Numbered from the stretch's first letter, positions 44,751-54,083 are shown. The stretch is DNA of 64,000 bases from Sulfurimonas sp. (GCF_041583195.1 NZ_JBFHGL010000003.1:1-64000); one strand, 5' to 3'. Notes: generated by a model from the letters alone, not told the origin. Numbers and translations: made by a program.

Positions 44751-46214
44751 ATGCAAAAAGAGTTTAAAACACTTCCGGCTGTTATTGTATTACTTATAAC
44801 GCTAACTATTTGGTTTATTATCCCAGTGCCAAAAGGCGTTACACCTGAAGCTTGGCATCTTTTGGCATTGTTTATCGGAACTATTGCGGCAATAATAGCT
44901 AAAGTGATGCCAATAGGTTCTATAGCTGTTATTGCAATTACATTGGTAGCGATTACAGGTGTTACAAACCCTGATCCAAAGATAGCAATTAAAGATGCAC
45001 TTAGCGGGTTTTCAAGTCCTCTTATATGGCTAATCGGTATTGCGATCATAATTTCAAGAAGTTTGTCTAAAACAGGTCTTGGACACCGTATAGGCTATTA
45101 TTTTATATCACTATTTGGAAAAAAAACGGTTGGAGTAGGGTATTCTCTTGCCGTTTCAGAGCTTGTTATCTCACCTGTAACACCAAGTAATACTGCCCGT
45201 GGTGGTGGTATAATCCATCCTATTATGAAATCAATCGCATCAAGTTTTGACTCACCGTATGAAAACAAAAGTGAAAATAAGACTGCAAAGTATCTTGCAT
45301 TGTCAAGTTACCATATAAATCCAATCACTTCAGCTATGTTTATTACAGCTACTGCACCTAATCCATTGGTTGTTAAGTTTATAGCAGATGCAACAAATCT
45401 TGATATAAGTATTACGTGGACTCAGTGGGCATTAGCAATGCTGCTTCCTGGTTTAGTTTGTATAGCACTAGTACCATTAGTTATAAATTTCTTTTTCCCG
45501 CCTGATGTTAAAGAAACGCCTGATGCTCCAAAATTTGCTCAAGACAAACTAGAAGAGATGGGTAATATGAGCCGTGATGAAAAGATTACAATAAGTGTAT
45601 TTGGATTATTGCTTTTTTTATGGGCTGGTGTGCCATCAATGATCTTTGGAGACTCTTTTAGTTTCAATGCAACCAGTGTAGCTATGCTTGGTTTGTCTAT
45701 ATTGCTTGTAACTAGTGTATTGACATGGGAAGATGTGTTAAATGAGAAAACAGCTTGGGATACAATTACTTGGTTTGCAGCTCTTGTTATGATGGCGTCT
45801 TTTTTAAATAAACTTGGACTTATTAAATGGTTCTCAACTCTTATAGAAACTTATATATCAGGTATGGGTATCGGCTGGGAACTATCAGTTTTTATATTGG
45901 TCGGACTATATTTTTATGCACATTACTTTTTTGCTAGTACTACGGCACATATAACGGCTATGTTTGGTGCTTTCTTCGCAGCTGGGTTGGCTCTTGGAGC
46001 ACCTCCGTATTTTTTAGCATTTATTTTAGCCGCTGCATCATCTTTAATGATGTCATTAACACACTATGCAACTGGAACATCACCTATAGTTTACGGCTCA
46101 GGTTATGTCACTTTAAAAGAGTGGTGGAAAATGGGTTTTATTATGAGTGTTGTAAATCTTAGTATCTGGACTTTAGTCGGTGGAGTTTGGTGGAGTATGT
46201 TAGGTTATTGGTAA
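44751..46214 (+). CDS. SLC13/DASS-family anion transporter
   Basis: 487 residues with about 12 membrane helices. Family marks are SPVTPSNTARGGGIIHPI and, later, FITATAPNPLVVKF, the two SNT/TAP-like substrate loops of divalent anion:sodium symporters and dicarboxylate exchangers. Members move dicarboxylates, citrate or sulfate. The GGGI stretch and length resemble the 2-oxoglutarate/malate translocator branch, but the substrate is inference. It starts 9 bp after the GGDEF-EAL gene with no strong ribosome site and ends at a hairpin shared with the convergent efflux operon. Confidence 0.88.
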   Translation: MQKEFKTLPAVIVLLITLTIWFIIPVPKGVTPEAWHLLALFIGTIAAIIAKVMPIGSIAVIAITLVAITGVTNPDPKIAIKDALSGFSSPLIWLIGIAIIISRSLSKTGLGHRIGYYFISLFGKKTVGVGYSLAVSELVISPVTPSNTARGGGIIHPIMKSIASSFDSPYENKSENKTAKYLALSSYHINPITSAMFITATAPNPLVVKFIADATNLDISITWTQWALAMLLPGLVCIALVPLVINFFFPPDVKETPDAPKFAQDKLEEMGNMSRDEKITISVFGLLLFLWAGVPSMIFGDSFSFNATSVAMLGLSILLVTSVLTWEDVLNEKTAWDTITWFAALVMMASFLNKLGLIKWFSTLIETYISGMGIGWELSVFILVGLYFYAHYFFASTTAHITAMFGAFFAAGLALGAPPYFLAFILAAASSLMMSLTHYATGTSPIVYGSGYVTLKEWWKMGFIMSVVNLSIWTLVGGVWWSMLGYW

Positions 46215-46220
46215 GACTAA

Positions 46221-46236
46221 AAGACCGAAAGGTCTT
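46221..46236. terminator. Hairpin between convergent operons
   Basis: AAGACC-GAAA-GGTCTT forms a 6-bp stem with a stable GAAA-type tetraloop between the convergent transporter and RND genes. On the plus strand AAAATCTTATTTTTT follows. On the minus strand TTTTAG follows, so it may serve both directions. Confidence 0.6.
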
Positions 46237-46242
46237 AAAATC

Positions 46243-49200
46243 TTATTTTTTATCTTTTATAAGTTTTGATATAAGTATATAAAACAGAGGTATGAATACA
46301 ATTGCTAAGAATGTAGCTGAAATCATACCACCCATTACACCTGTACCGATTGAGTGACGGCTTGCTGCTCCGGCACCAGTACTTAATGCTAGAGGAACAA
46401 CACCTAGAGTAAATGCTAAAGAGGTCATAATAATAGGTCTTAGACGTATTTTAGCAGCTTCTATAGCAGCTTCTACAAGCTCTTTTCCTTCTTTACGCTT
46501 TTGCATAGCAAACTCAACAATAAGGATCGCATTTTTAGCGGCAAGTCCTGCTAGAACCAATAGCCCTATTTGGAAATAGATATCGTTTTGCAAACCTCTA
46601 AAGTGTGTAGCTATAACGGCACCAAATATTGCAAACGGTACAGCCATAACAACAGATACAGGCATCAACCACTTCTCATATTGGGCTGCTAAGATTAGGT
46701 ATAAAAACACAAGACCCATTACAAATGCCATAGCTCCGGCACTAGATATTTTTTTCTCTTGGTACGCACTACCTACCCAACTGATTGTATAACCATCAGG
46801 AAGCACCTCATTTGCTACTTCTTCTATTGCTTTTAATGCATCACCTGAACTATATCCAAGTGCAGGTTGACCAGATACCTTAGCTGCCATAAACAGATTG
46901 AATCTCTCAACAAGGTCAGCATTAACGCTTTCTTTAAGTGTTACAAAAGAGCTAAGTGGAAGCATCTCGTTGTTACTAGAGCGAACATATATATCATTTA
47001 GATCTGTAGGGTTTTTTCTGAACTCTTGATCTGCTTGCATCTGTACTTGATAAGTACGACCAAACAAGTTAAAGTCATTAATATAATAAGCTCCAAGTGT
47101 AGCACTAAGTGTTTGGTATAGTTCAGCTAATGATACGCCTTTTGCTTTTACTTTTTGAACATCTACGTTTATCTCATATTTTGGTATACGAGTGTTAAGA
47201 TTTGTTCTAAGTCCGGTAAGCTCAGGACGTGCATTTGCTTTTTGAATGATCTCTCCTACATATTTTTGAAGAGTCTTTATATCACCACCAGTTCTGTCTT
47301 GAACATACATTTCAAATCCACCGGAGATTCCCATACCTCGAATAGGCGGAGGTACTACACCAAAAGAAAATCCATCACTTGTAGCAAATAGTTTTTTGTT
47401 TAGTCCTGCCGCTATTTGAAGTGCATGTTGATCTTCTCTAGTTCTTTCTTTCCAGTCTGTTAGTTTAACAATTGTAGCTGCTGCAAATGTACGTTCAGAA
47501 AATGTCATAAAGTCCATACCTGCAAACTGTACAATGTTTTTTACATTCTCTTTATCTGCTGCTACTATATTGTGAATCTCTTTTGCTAATCCATCAGTTC
47601 TGCTTAGTGATGCAGCAGGAGGATTGTATGAAAATACAAAGATTGTACCTTTATCTTCTGTTGGTACAAGTGATGTTTTCATATCTTTATACAGATCGTA
47701 TGTAATAAAGATAAGTCCGCCAAAAAGTAAAATACTTAAAAATGAATATCTAATAGTTAGTTTTATAGCATTTGAATAACCTTTTGTAGCCCATTCAAAA
47801 AAGTTGTTAAACCATTTGAAAAAGTATTTAGGCTCAGAGTGCGTAGGTTTTAGCATAGATGCACACAGTGATGGTGTCAGTGTAAGTGCAACAAGACCTG
47901 AAATAGCCAGTGATATAACAATAGTTACGGCAAATTGCTTATACATCTCACCACTTAATCCACCTAAGAATGCTACAGGGATAAATACGGCTGATAGTAC
48001 CAGTACAATTGCTACTAGTGCACCTGAAACCTCTTTCATAGCTACCATTGATGCATCGTATGGACTAAGTCCCTCTTTAATATGTCTTTCAACATTCTCG
48101 ATTACGATAATTGCATCATCAACAACTATACCAATAGCAAGTACAAGCCCAAAGAGCGTTAAAAGGTTTATACTGAATCCTAGCATATACATACCCGCAA
48201 ATGCACCTACAATAGATACTGGAACGGCTAAAATAGGTATAAGTGTAGCGCGCCAGTTTTGTAAAAATAAAAAGATAATTAGTATAACCAGAATGATCGC
48301 TTCAACAAATGTTTTGATAACTTCATTTATAGATACTTGAACGAAATCCGTAATATCATAAGGGATCTTATAAGATAGATCTTCTGGGAAGTCTTTGCTA
48401 GCTTCAGCCATAGTCTTACGAATCTCCTCAGCAGTCTCTATAGCGTTCGCATCACTTTGTAAAAATATACCCATAGGAATAGCCGGAGAATTGTTTAGCT
48501 TAGTTTTCATGCTATAACTTTTTGAACCAAGCTCAACTGTAGCTACATCTTTTAGTTTTAGTGCACTTCCGTCTTCGTTAGACTTTATAATAATATTTGC
48601 AAACTCATCGGCAGAACTAAAACGCTCAGGTGTCTCAAGAGTATATGTAAACATCTCTGAATTTGCTATCGGTTCAGCAGATAGTTTACCAGCGGAATAT
48701 TGCTCATTTTGCTCACGAATAGCTAAAACCAAATCATTTACACTTAATGAGTATTTTTTTAGTTTTAGTGGATCAATCCATACACGTATAGAATAATCTT
48801 TTGCACCAAATATTCTAACATCACCAACACCTTTTACACGTTTTAGATCATCCACTATATTCATAAGTGCATAGTTTGATATATATGTAATATCTCGTGT
48901 TTGGTTAGGTGAGTTAAGTATAACAACCTGAAGCATGTCAGGGCTTCTTTCAGCTACCGTAACACCTTGACGTTTTACTTGTTCTGGCAGTTTTGTAAGA
49001 GCTGCTTGAACACGGTTGTTTACATCAATTTTTGCATCATCAGGATCGGTTCCTGTTTCAAAAAATATACTAATCCCAAGAGTCCCGTTATCAGCAGATA
49101 GCGAGTTCATATAAAGCATGTTTTTTGCACCGTTGATCTGCTCTTCTAGCGGTGCTGCAACAGTTTTTGAAATTGTCTCGGCACTTGCACCCGGATAAAC

Positions 49201-49344
49201 AGTAGATACAGTGATCTGTGGAGGTGAAACCCTAGGATATTCTGATACTGGAAGTGAGAACATAGAAATCAGTCCAGCCAAAACTATAATGATCGACATT
49301 ACAGCTGAAAAAACTGGCCTTTTTATAAAAAATGCAGAGAACAT
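46243..49344 (-). CDS. cmeB: RND multidrug efflux permease, CmeB/AcrB-like (HAE1)
   Basis: 1033 residues of inner membrane proton-driven drug pump. Begins FSAFFIKRPVFSAVMSIIIV, with the first helix, and shows two repeats of one plus six-to-five membrane helices and two large periplasmic loops. The proton-relay Asp pair is in GIVVDDAIIVIENVERH. Motifs such as AVFIPVAFLGGLSGEMYKQFA and the C-terminal GLAAKNAILIVEFA fit the HAE1 drug-efflux branch. ATG 49344 is preferred: GGTGGAG lies 6 nt before it, whereas the GTG at 49356 is part of that ribosome site. It is the third gene of an OMF-MFP-RND operon, 1 bp after the adaptor gene. Drug range is not readable; cmeB is given by family likeness. Confidence 0.9.
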   Translation of the reverse strand: MFSAFFIKRPVFSAVMSIIIVLAGLISMFSLPVSEYPRVSPPQITVSTVYPGASAETISKTVAAPLEEQINGAKNMLYMNSLSADNGTLGISIFFETGTDPDDAKIDVNNRVQAALTKLPEQVKRQGVTVAERSPDMLQVVILNSPNQTRDITYISNYALMNIVDDLKRVKGVGDVRIFGAKDYSIRVWIDPLKLKKYSLSVNDLVLAIREQNEQYSAGKLSAEPIANSEMFTYTLETPERFSSADEFANIIIKSNEDGSALKLKDVATVELGSKSYSMKTKLNNSPAIPMGIFLQSDANAIETAEEIRKTMAEASKDFPEDLSYKIPYDITDFVQVSINEVIKTFVEAIILVILIIFLFLQNWRATLIPILAVPVSIVGAFAGMYMLGFSINLLTLFGLVLAIGIVVDDAIIVIENVERHIKEGLSPYDASMVAMKEVSGALVAIVLVLSAVFIPVAFLGGLSGEMYKQFAVTIVISLAISGLVALTLTPSLCASMLKPTHSEPKYFFKWFNNFFEWATKGYSNAIKLTIRYSFLSILLFGGLIFITYDLYKDMKTSLVPTEDKGTIFVFSYNPPAASLSRTDGLAKEIHNIVAADKENVKNIVQFAGMDFMTFSERTFAAATIVKLTDWKERTREDQHALQIAAGLNKKLFATSDGFSFGVVPPPIRGMGISGGFEMYVQDRTGGDIKTLQKYVGEIIQKANARPELTGLRTNLNTRIPKYEINVDVQKVKAKGVSLAELYQTLSATLGAYYINDFNLFGRTYQVQMQADQEFRKNPTDLNDIYVRSSNNEMLPLSSFVTLKESVNADLVERFNLFMAAKVSGQPALGYSSGDALKAIEEVANEVLPDGYTISWVGSAYQEKKISSAGAMAFVMGLVFLYLILAAQYEKWLMPVSVVMAVPFAIFGAVIATHFRGLQNDIYFQIGLLVLAGLAAKNAILIVEFAMQKRKEGKELVEAAIEAAKIRLRPIIMTSLAFTLGVVPLALSTGAGAASRHSIGTGVMGGMISATFLAIVFIPLFYILISKLIKDKK

Positions 49345-49345
49345 A

Positions 49346-50437
49346 TTATTCTCCACCTATAATAGATACTTTAGAGTTTGGTCTAACTTTTGCAATGTTA
49401 CTTGTAATGATCTGATCACCGCTTTGAACACCTGATTTAATAATAGCCATCCCGTTGTTAACATCTATAACATTAACGGGTTTCATAGTAGCTACACCAT
49501 CTTTTATAATGTATACAAGATTTGCATCAGGTGTTTTTATAAGTGTATGTTGAGGGATTTTTGCAACATTGTTATAACTAAATCCGCTTAGTAAAACCTC
49601 TACAAAAGAACCGATTACTAGGTCTCTTTCTTTGTTTTGCAGTTTTGCTCTAACTAAAAGTGTATCTGTTTGAGCATCTAGTTTTGGAGCTATGTAGTCA
49701 ACTTTTCCACTATGTATTTTATTTGCAACTTTTATAGATATATCAGAACCTGTTTTTATCTGAGATATATATTTGGCTATGTCACTACTAGGGATTGAAA
49801 ATTCAGCATATACAGAATCAAGCGCAGTTATAGTAGTTAAAGTTGAATTTTTAGATTCTATGTAGTTTCCTTCATCACTTTGACTTATACCTACAATACC
49901 GCTGATTGGAGCTTTTATAGTTGTATAATCATATTGAATCTGAGCATTTTTAAGTTCAGCTTCTGTTCTTTTTAACTCAGCTTGTGCATTTTCATAAGCG
50001 TATAAAGCATTGTCAAAATCTTGCTCACTTACTGCAGAGTTTTTAAATAGATAAGATGCTCTTTCATAATCTTTTGAAGCTTTTTTGTAGTTTGCTTTTG
50101 CTTTTAGGTTAGCTGCTTTTGCAGTATCTAGAGTAGCTTTGTACTCATCTTTTTCTATCTCATAAAGCAAGTCGCCTTTTTTTACGTAAGAACCCTCTGT
50201 AAAGTTCTCTTTTACAAGAAGTCCGTTAACACGTGCTACTACGTCAACTTCTTGGAAAGGTTTTATTATTGCAGAGTAATTTTTTTCAAAATTTACATTC
50301 TCAAGTTTAGCAGTATGTGCTTTTACTGGAATAGGCGGCATCTGTCTTTGTTGTGCTGCAGATGATGACTTCTTATCGTCACTACATCCTAAAAATAATA
50401 TTGCAATTGCTGCTAATGATATAGTTAATTTTTTCAT
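49346..50437 (-). CDS. cmeA: RND efflux membrane fusion protein (lipoprotein), CmeA-like
   Basis: 363 residues. A lipoprotein signal with lipobox LFLGC puts the mature N-terminal Cys at residue 18. Then follow the biotinyl-lipoyl half motifs (DVVARVNGLLVKENFTEGSYVKKGDLLYEI and TIKAPISGIVGISQSDEGN), a helical hairpin with alternating Ala/Lys heptads (about 85-150) and beta-barrel domains. It links the inner membrane pump to the outer membrane channel. It overlaps the OMF gene by 4 bp (50434-50437), and the pump gene follows after 1 bp. Length is usual. Confidence 0.9.
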   Translation of the reverse strand: MKKLTISLAAIAILFLGCSDDKKSSSAAQQRQMPPIPVKAHTAKLENVNFEKNYSAIIKPFQEVDVVARVNGLLVKENFTEGSYVKKGDLLYEIEKDEYKATLDTAKAANLKAKANYKKASKDYERASYLFKNSAVSEQDFDNALYAYENAQAELKRTEAELKNAQIQYDYTTIKAPISGIVGISQSDEGNYIESKNSTLTTITALDSVYAEFSIPSSDIAKYISQIKTGSDISIKVANKIHSGKVDYIAPKLDAQTDTLLVRAKLQNKERDLVIGSFVEVLLSGFSYNNVAKIPQHTLIKTPDANLVYIIKDGVATMKPVNVIDVNNGMAIIKSGVQSGDQIITSNIAKVRPNSKVSIIGGE

Positions 50438-51669
50438 TTTAAATACTCCTTAATATTCTTTCCGCTGTAATATAGCAGTTCAGCTTTTTTTACTTCATGA
50501 TCGTAAAGTGCTCTTTTATAGCCGCGGCTGGCTTCAAACTTTTCACTTAAAGCTTGTAGATATGCTATGTTGTCTACTATGCCGTTTTGGTAACGAAGTT
50601 TTATAAGCTCATAAGTTGAACTGGCTGCATCTAGTGTAGATTTTGTAGCTTCTATTTTTACTTTTGAGATCTCTAAAGATTTAAGTGCTAGTCTGTAATC
50701 AACATCGGCAACTGCTTTTTGATGCTCTAGGAGACTTTTTTGACTTAGATACTGCTCATATGTAGCTTCATAGTTTTTCGTAGTTGCTCCAAAGTCAAGA
50801 ATATTCCAAGAGATGTTAAGAGTAGCTATATTTTGATTTTCTATAAGTGTCCCCATGTTTAAAGACTTATTATCAAATGTATAATCGCTATGACTTAGAG
50901 TGTCGTCAAAAAACAAAGTAGGGTAGTTCTGACTTCTTACAGATTCTGCACTGTGTTTTATAGCACTTGCTTCAAACTCAAGTTTTTCAATATCAGCTCT
51001 AGGTTCTTGACTCTCTTCACCTAAGTAGTTAATAGTTGAGTCCTCCGTAATAGTGTCTATTTTTTTAGTTGTATAATACTCAAGAGTGTGTAGTACTTTT
51101 TGAATATTTAGCTCAATCTCCTGAAGTGATACATTTGAATTTTTTACACGTGAATCTATTTTTAAAACTTCATCTTTAGTAGCTGAACCGCTTTTAAAAA
51201 ACATATTCAGTCTTGCTAACTCTGCTTTCAACTGCTCCATCTCTTGCTCAGTTGCTTTTTTGTCAGAAAGCAAAGAAAGGTATTCAAAATATAGTCTTGA
51301 CACATCTAAAGATATATCGTTTTTTAAAGCTTCCAAATTCTTTTCTTGGGCATCTATATTTGATTTTAACTGATTGTAAAGATCAGATTTTTTTCCGCCG
51401 TCATAAATAGTATATTTTAAATTACCATACGCTTTAATGGTATTTTGCGGAAGTGCTGCTGATTCTTTAGAAGCATATTGGGCACTTGCACCGATTTCTA
51501 TAGTTGGCAGATAGGAACTTTGTGTACTGTCGTAACTTTTTTCACTTGCATTTAATGAGTGCTTAGCAGATTTTACCAGTCTGTTCTCATGTGCAATATC
51601 AACTAGTTCATTTAATGAGTAAGCATATATAAATGCAGGTAAAGAAAGTATAACTATTATATTTCTCAA
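50434..51669 (-). CDS. TolC-family outer membrane efflux protein
   Basis: 411 residues, with a signal peptide of about 17 residues (MRNIIVILSLPAFIYAYS). The mature part has the two helical repeats of outer membrane factors, with SLNELVDIAHENRLVKSAKHS at the start of the first and YLQALSEKFEASRGYKRALYDHEVKKAELLYYSG near the end. It forms the exit duct of the tripartite pump with the adaptor and permease encoded downstream. The order OMF-MFP-RND differs from the A-B-C order of Campylobacter cmeABC. The TTG start has AGGGAG 6 nt before it. It is divergent from the MarR gene, and an 18-bp palindrome lies between them. Confidence 0.88.
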   Translation of the reverse strand: MRNIIVILSLPAFIYAYSLNELVDIAHENRLVKSAKHSLNASEKSYDSTQSSYLPTIEIGASAQYASKESAALPQNTIKAYGNLKYTIYDGGKKSDLYNQLKSNIDAQEKNLEALKNDISLDVSRLYFEYLSLLSDKKATEQEMEQLKAELARLNMFFKSGSATKDEVLKIDSRVKNSNVSLQEIELNIQKVLHTLEYYTTKKIDTITEDSTINYLGEESQEPRADIEKLEFEASAIKHSAESVRSQNYPTLFFDDTLSHSDYTFDNKSLNMGTLIENQNIATLNISWNILDFGATTKNYEATYEQYLSQKSLLEHQKAVADVDYRLALKSLEISKVKIEATKSTLDAASSTYELIKLRYQNGIVDNIAYLQALSEKFEASRGYKRALYDHEVKKAELLYYSGKNIKEYLK

Positions 51670-51721
51670 AAAATCTCCCTTATTGTATTTTGTAGAATAT
51701 TATCAAAACAGAACTTAAAAG

Positions 51722-51739
51722 TATCTTTCTAGAAAGATA
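51722..51739. promoter_or_regulatory. 18-bp perfect palindrome, likely MarR operator
   Basis: TATCTTTCTAGAAAGATA is a perfect inverted repeat between the divergent efflux operon and MarR gene. Its size and position are typical of MarR-family operators. Binding would cover the marR promoter region and lie upstream of the efflux operon, giving joint repression. Confidence 0.7.
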
Positions 51740-51749
51740 TAATTTCTGC

Positions 51750-51755
51750 TATAAT
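51750..51755 (+). promoter_or_regulatory. -10 element of the MarR gene
   Basis: TATAAT ends 6 bp before ATG 51762. A start point 6-7 bp after the hexamer would coincide with the ATG, and no ribosome site is visible, so the mRNA may be leaderless. A second TATAAT at 51738-51743 overlaps the palindrome and is the alternative. Confidence 0.45.
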
Positions 51756-51761
51756 TTCAAA

Positions 51762-52292
51762 ATGGAAAATAACTATGTAAATCAAGACCTAATAACAAAC
51801 TTTTATCAAAAACATTCAGAAGGAATTCTTCCGGATATTTCTCTAATGACTATCCCGATCACACTTATACAAAAAAGTATTTATGGCCATGCAGAAGATT
51901 TTCTAAAAGAGAAGTTTGATATGCTGCATTCGGAAGTTAATGTTCTAGCCTCTCTATATACTAATGGAAAAGTATTAAGCCCGACTCAATTATATGACTT
52001 TACTATTTTTTCATCTGGAGGGATGACAAAACTTCTTAAAAGATTAGAAGCCAGAGGATATATAACAAGAAAACCAGATACAAAAGATAAACGTTGTATG
52101 TTGGTATGTTTAACTGATAGTGGAGAAGAGACTATAAAAACTATATTATTTGATGTATCAAAAGAGTGCTCTAGCTATTTTGAAGTATTAGATAATCAGG
52201 AAAAAGAACTTCTATCATCTTTACTAAAAAAAGTTCTTTTAAATATCAATAAAGTTGAATGCTCTATAGAAAAAAATAAAACTAAGAAATAA
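51762..52292 (+). CDS. MarR-family transcriptional regulator
   Basis: 176 residues with the MarR winged helix in the middle: helices in HSEVNVLASLYTNGKVLSPTQLYDFT, recognition part SSGGMTKLLKRLEARGYI, and the wing RKPDTKDKRCMLVCLTDSGEE. Flanking helices make the dimer interface. MarR proteins usually repress a divergent drug-efflux operon and leave DNA when a phenolic or other lipophilic compound binds. Here the efflux operon is divergent, with a perfect palindrome between them. The 3' end overlaps the 3' end of the copper kinase gene on the other strand by 11 bp. Confidence 0.92.
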   Translation: MENNYVNQDLITNFYQKHSEGILPDISLMTIPITLIQKSIYGHAEDFLKEKFDMLHSEVNVLASLYTNGKVLSPTQLYDFTIFSSGGMTKLLKRLEARGYITRKPDTKDKRCMLVCLTDSGEETIKTILFDVSKECSSYFEVLDNQEKELLSSLLKKVLLNINKVECSIEKNKTKK

Positions 52293-53370
52293 CTATTTTT
52301 GAAAAATCAAGTGTTACTGTAGTACCTTGGTTTTTATCTGAATCAATATCAATAATAATCCCATATTCACTGCAAATATTATTTACAATGTCTAAACCGA
52401 TACCAAAACCGCCTTCATAGTTGTTGGCTCGATAATAGCGTTGAAATATATTTTCTACATCCTCTTTTGAAATACCTATACCGCTATCTTTAAATATAAG
52501 TTTATCTCCATCTATTGAGATCTCTAGATCGCCTGATGGTTTATTGTATTTTATAGCGTTTGATATCAAATTACTTACAAGCCTTTGAATACTTTCTTTA
52601 TCAATATTTACAAATAACTCTTTTAACTCTTTGTGAAGAGTTATTCCTTTTTTGTGTGCAAGTTGTTCATATAGATTTAATTCATCTTCTATAACATCTT
52701 TAAGATTTATCTTTTGAATTTGCTTGTCTGAATTGTTTAATAGTAGATATGTCAGGTCTGAATAGATCTTGTTTATTCTTTTTGCACTAAGATCTATCCT
52801 TTGGGATATATTTTTGTCTATATTCTCTTTTTTAAGTGAATTAACACTCATAATAAGCGCACTTAATGGCGTATTTAGCTCATGAGTAGTGTCTTTTATG
52901 AACTTGTCTAGCTTTATCCTTTCGCTCTGTATTGGTATTAAAAATAGTTTTCCAAGAAAATAACCTACAAATGATATTATTAATATTGCAAAAACAGAGG
53001 TTATGATTATATTGTATTGAATTTTCTCCAATACATAATCATTATTTTTGGTTTTTAGAACTATATATTTTACTCCGTGATGCAGTTGTGCAGCCTCTGA
53101 TATAAAATAACTGTTTTTAGAACTTTGGTAAAAAGACTTCTCAAAGATGATATGTTCAATATCATCTCCTATTATTTTGTCTTTATTCGTATTAAAAAAT
53201 GCTACCTGATACTTTTCAAGATTAGGTAGTTCTAATTCATTATTAGTCATATATGATGTAATTACTTTTGCAGCAATCTGTAATGCAGCGTTTTGCATAC
53301 TATCTTTTTGATGAGACATTATCTGCTTTGCTTCAAAGTTATAAACTAAAAATCCTATAGATATGATCAA
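52282..53370 (-). CDS. Sensor histidine kinase, CusS-like (N-terminus probably shifted out of frame)
   Basis: The in-frame part from TTG 53370 codes for 362 residues: a partial first membrane helix (IISIGFLVY), a periplasmic domain (about 20-115), a second helix (about 120-140), HisKA with His163 in KDTTHELNTPLSAL and an ATPase domain (NAIKYNKPSG, DSGIGIS, GGFGIGLDIV). The TTG has no ribosome site and would cut the first helix in half. Reading further upstream in the same frame gives KKLFYKFLGLYFSSSLLLI, a proper charged start and full helix, but no start codon. A GTG at 53426 overlaps the TAG of the regulator gene (TAGTG) but enters this frame only by one extra A or a -1 shift in the A8 run at 53416-53423. 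The gene probably extends to 53426. It is the likely partner of the preceding regulator in copper sensing. Confidence 0.85.
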   Translation of the reverse strand: MIISIGFLVYNFEAKQIMSHQKDSMQNAALQIAAKVITSYMTNNELELPNLEKYQVAFFNTNKDKIIGDDIEHIIFEKSFYQSSKNSYFISEAAQLHHGVKYIVLKTKNNDYVLEKIQYNIIITSVFAILIISFVGYFLGKLFLIPIQSERIKLDKFIKDTTHELNTPLSALIMSVNSLKKENIDKNISQRIDLSAKRINKIYSDLTYLLLNNSDKQIQKINLKDVIEDELNLYEQLAHKKGITLHKELKELFVNIDKESIQRLVSNLISNAIKYNKPSGDLEISIDGDKLIFKDSGIGISKEDVENIFQRYYRANNYEGGFGIGLDIVNNICSEYGIIIDIDSDKNQGTTVTLDFSKIVIS

Positions 53371-53415
53371 AAGAAGTGATGAGCTGAAATAAAGTCCTAA
53401 AAACTTATAAAAAAG

Positions 53416-53426
53416 TTTTTTTTCAC
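53416..53426 (-). other. Possible frameshift/slippage site at start of the kinase gene
   Basis: On the minus strand GTG is followed by eight A and a C. Read from the GTG, the heptamer A_AAA_AAC is in the phase required for -1 ribosomal slippage, and the zero frame stops at TAG 53399-53397. Nine A would also restore the frame. Confidence 0.55.
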
Positions 53427-54082
53427 TAGATGTTAAGTCTATAGCCGACTCCTTTTTGTGAACTTATAAACTCTTTACCTACTAGATTACGAATATTTTT
53501 TATATATGTCCTAATCGTAGCATCTGTTGGTATATTACTTGTTTGCCATATATTGTTTATAAGTTCCTCTTGAGATATAAATCTGTTAGGATTGTTAGCA
53601 AAATACTTTAGTATATCAAACTCTTTTTTTGGAATACTCAACATTTTATCTTTAACTTTTAGAGTATGTGCGGTTGGGTCAATCTCTATATCTTTGGTTA
53701 GTGCTATTATGTCACTTTTTAAATTATGCACTTTTATCAAGTGTTCTATTCTTACATCTAACTCGATCAAATCAAATGGTTTTTTTAAATAATCATCTGC
53801 CCCTATATTAAAAGCTTCCTTGACATCTTCTGCAGTGTTTAGGGAAGTTATAAATATGCTTGGAATGTTTATTGAATTCTCTTTTAAAAGTTTTAGAAGT
53901 TCAAACCCGCTTAGATGAGGAACATTTACATCAAGGACCATCAAATCATAATGTTTTGACTCAACTAGATCATAAGCATCTATCCCATCAAACGAGCAGT
54001 CTACATTGTAGCCTTTGTCTGTAAGATACTCATTAATGATCTCAGATAAAATAACATCATCTTCTAAAAGCAGTATATTCAT
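53426..54082 (-). CDS. OmpR-family response regulator, CusR/CopR-like
   Basis: 218 residues. The receiver has the acidic pair in LLLEDDV, Asp51 in MVLDVNVPHLSG and the Lys in YLKKPFDL. The C-terminal winged helix (about 125-218) ends in SSQKGVGYRLNI. It begins 1 bp after the stop of the CusA-like pump and its stop TAG overlaps the probable GTG start of the kinase, so it belongs to the metal efflux operon and most likely controls it. A direct repeat TACAC with 11-bp spacing lies upstream of the first gene of this operon (59786-59801) as a possible binding site. Metal specificity is inferred from the pump. Confidence 0.9.
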   Translation of the reverse strand: MNILLLEDDVILSEIINEYLTDKGYNVDCSFDGIDAYDLVESKHYDLMVLDVNVPHLSGFELLKLLKENSINIPSIFITSLNTAEDVKEAFNIGADDYLKKPFDLIELDVRIEHLIKVHNLKSDIIALTKDIEIDPTAHTLKVKDKMLSIPKKEFDILKYFANNPNRFISQEELINNIWQTSNIPTDATIRTYIKNIRNLVGKEFISSQKGVGYRLNI

Positions 54083-54083
54083 G

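Noticed and set aside
49345-49356. GTG start 12 bp upstream for the CmeB-like pump.
   Set aside because: The GTG is part of the GGTGGAG ribosome site that serves ATG 49344, and homologues start at the FSAFFI block.
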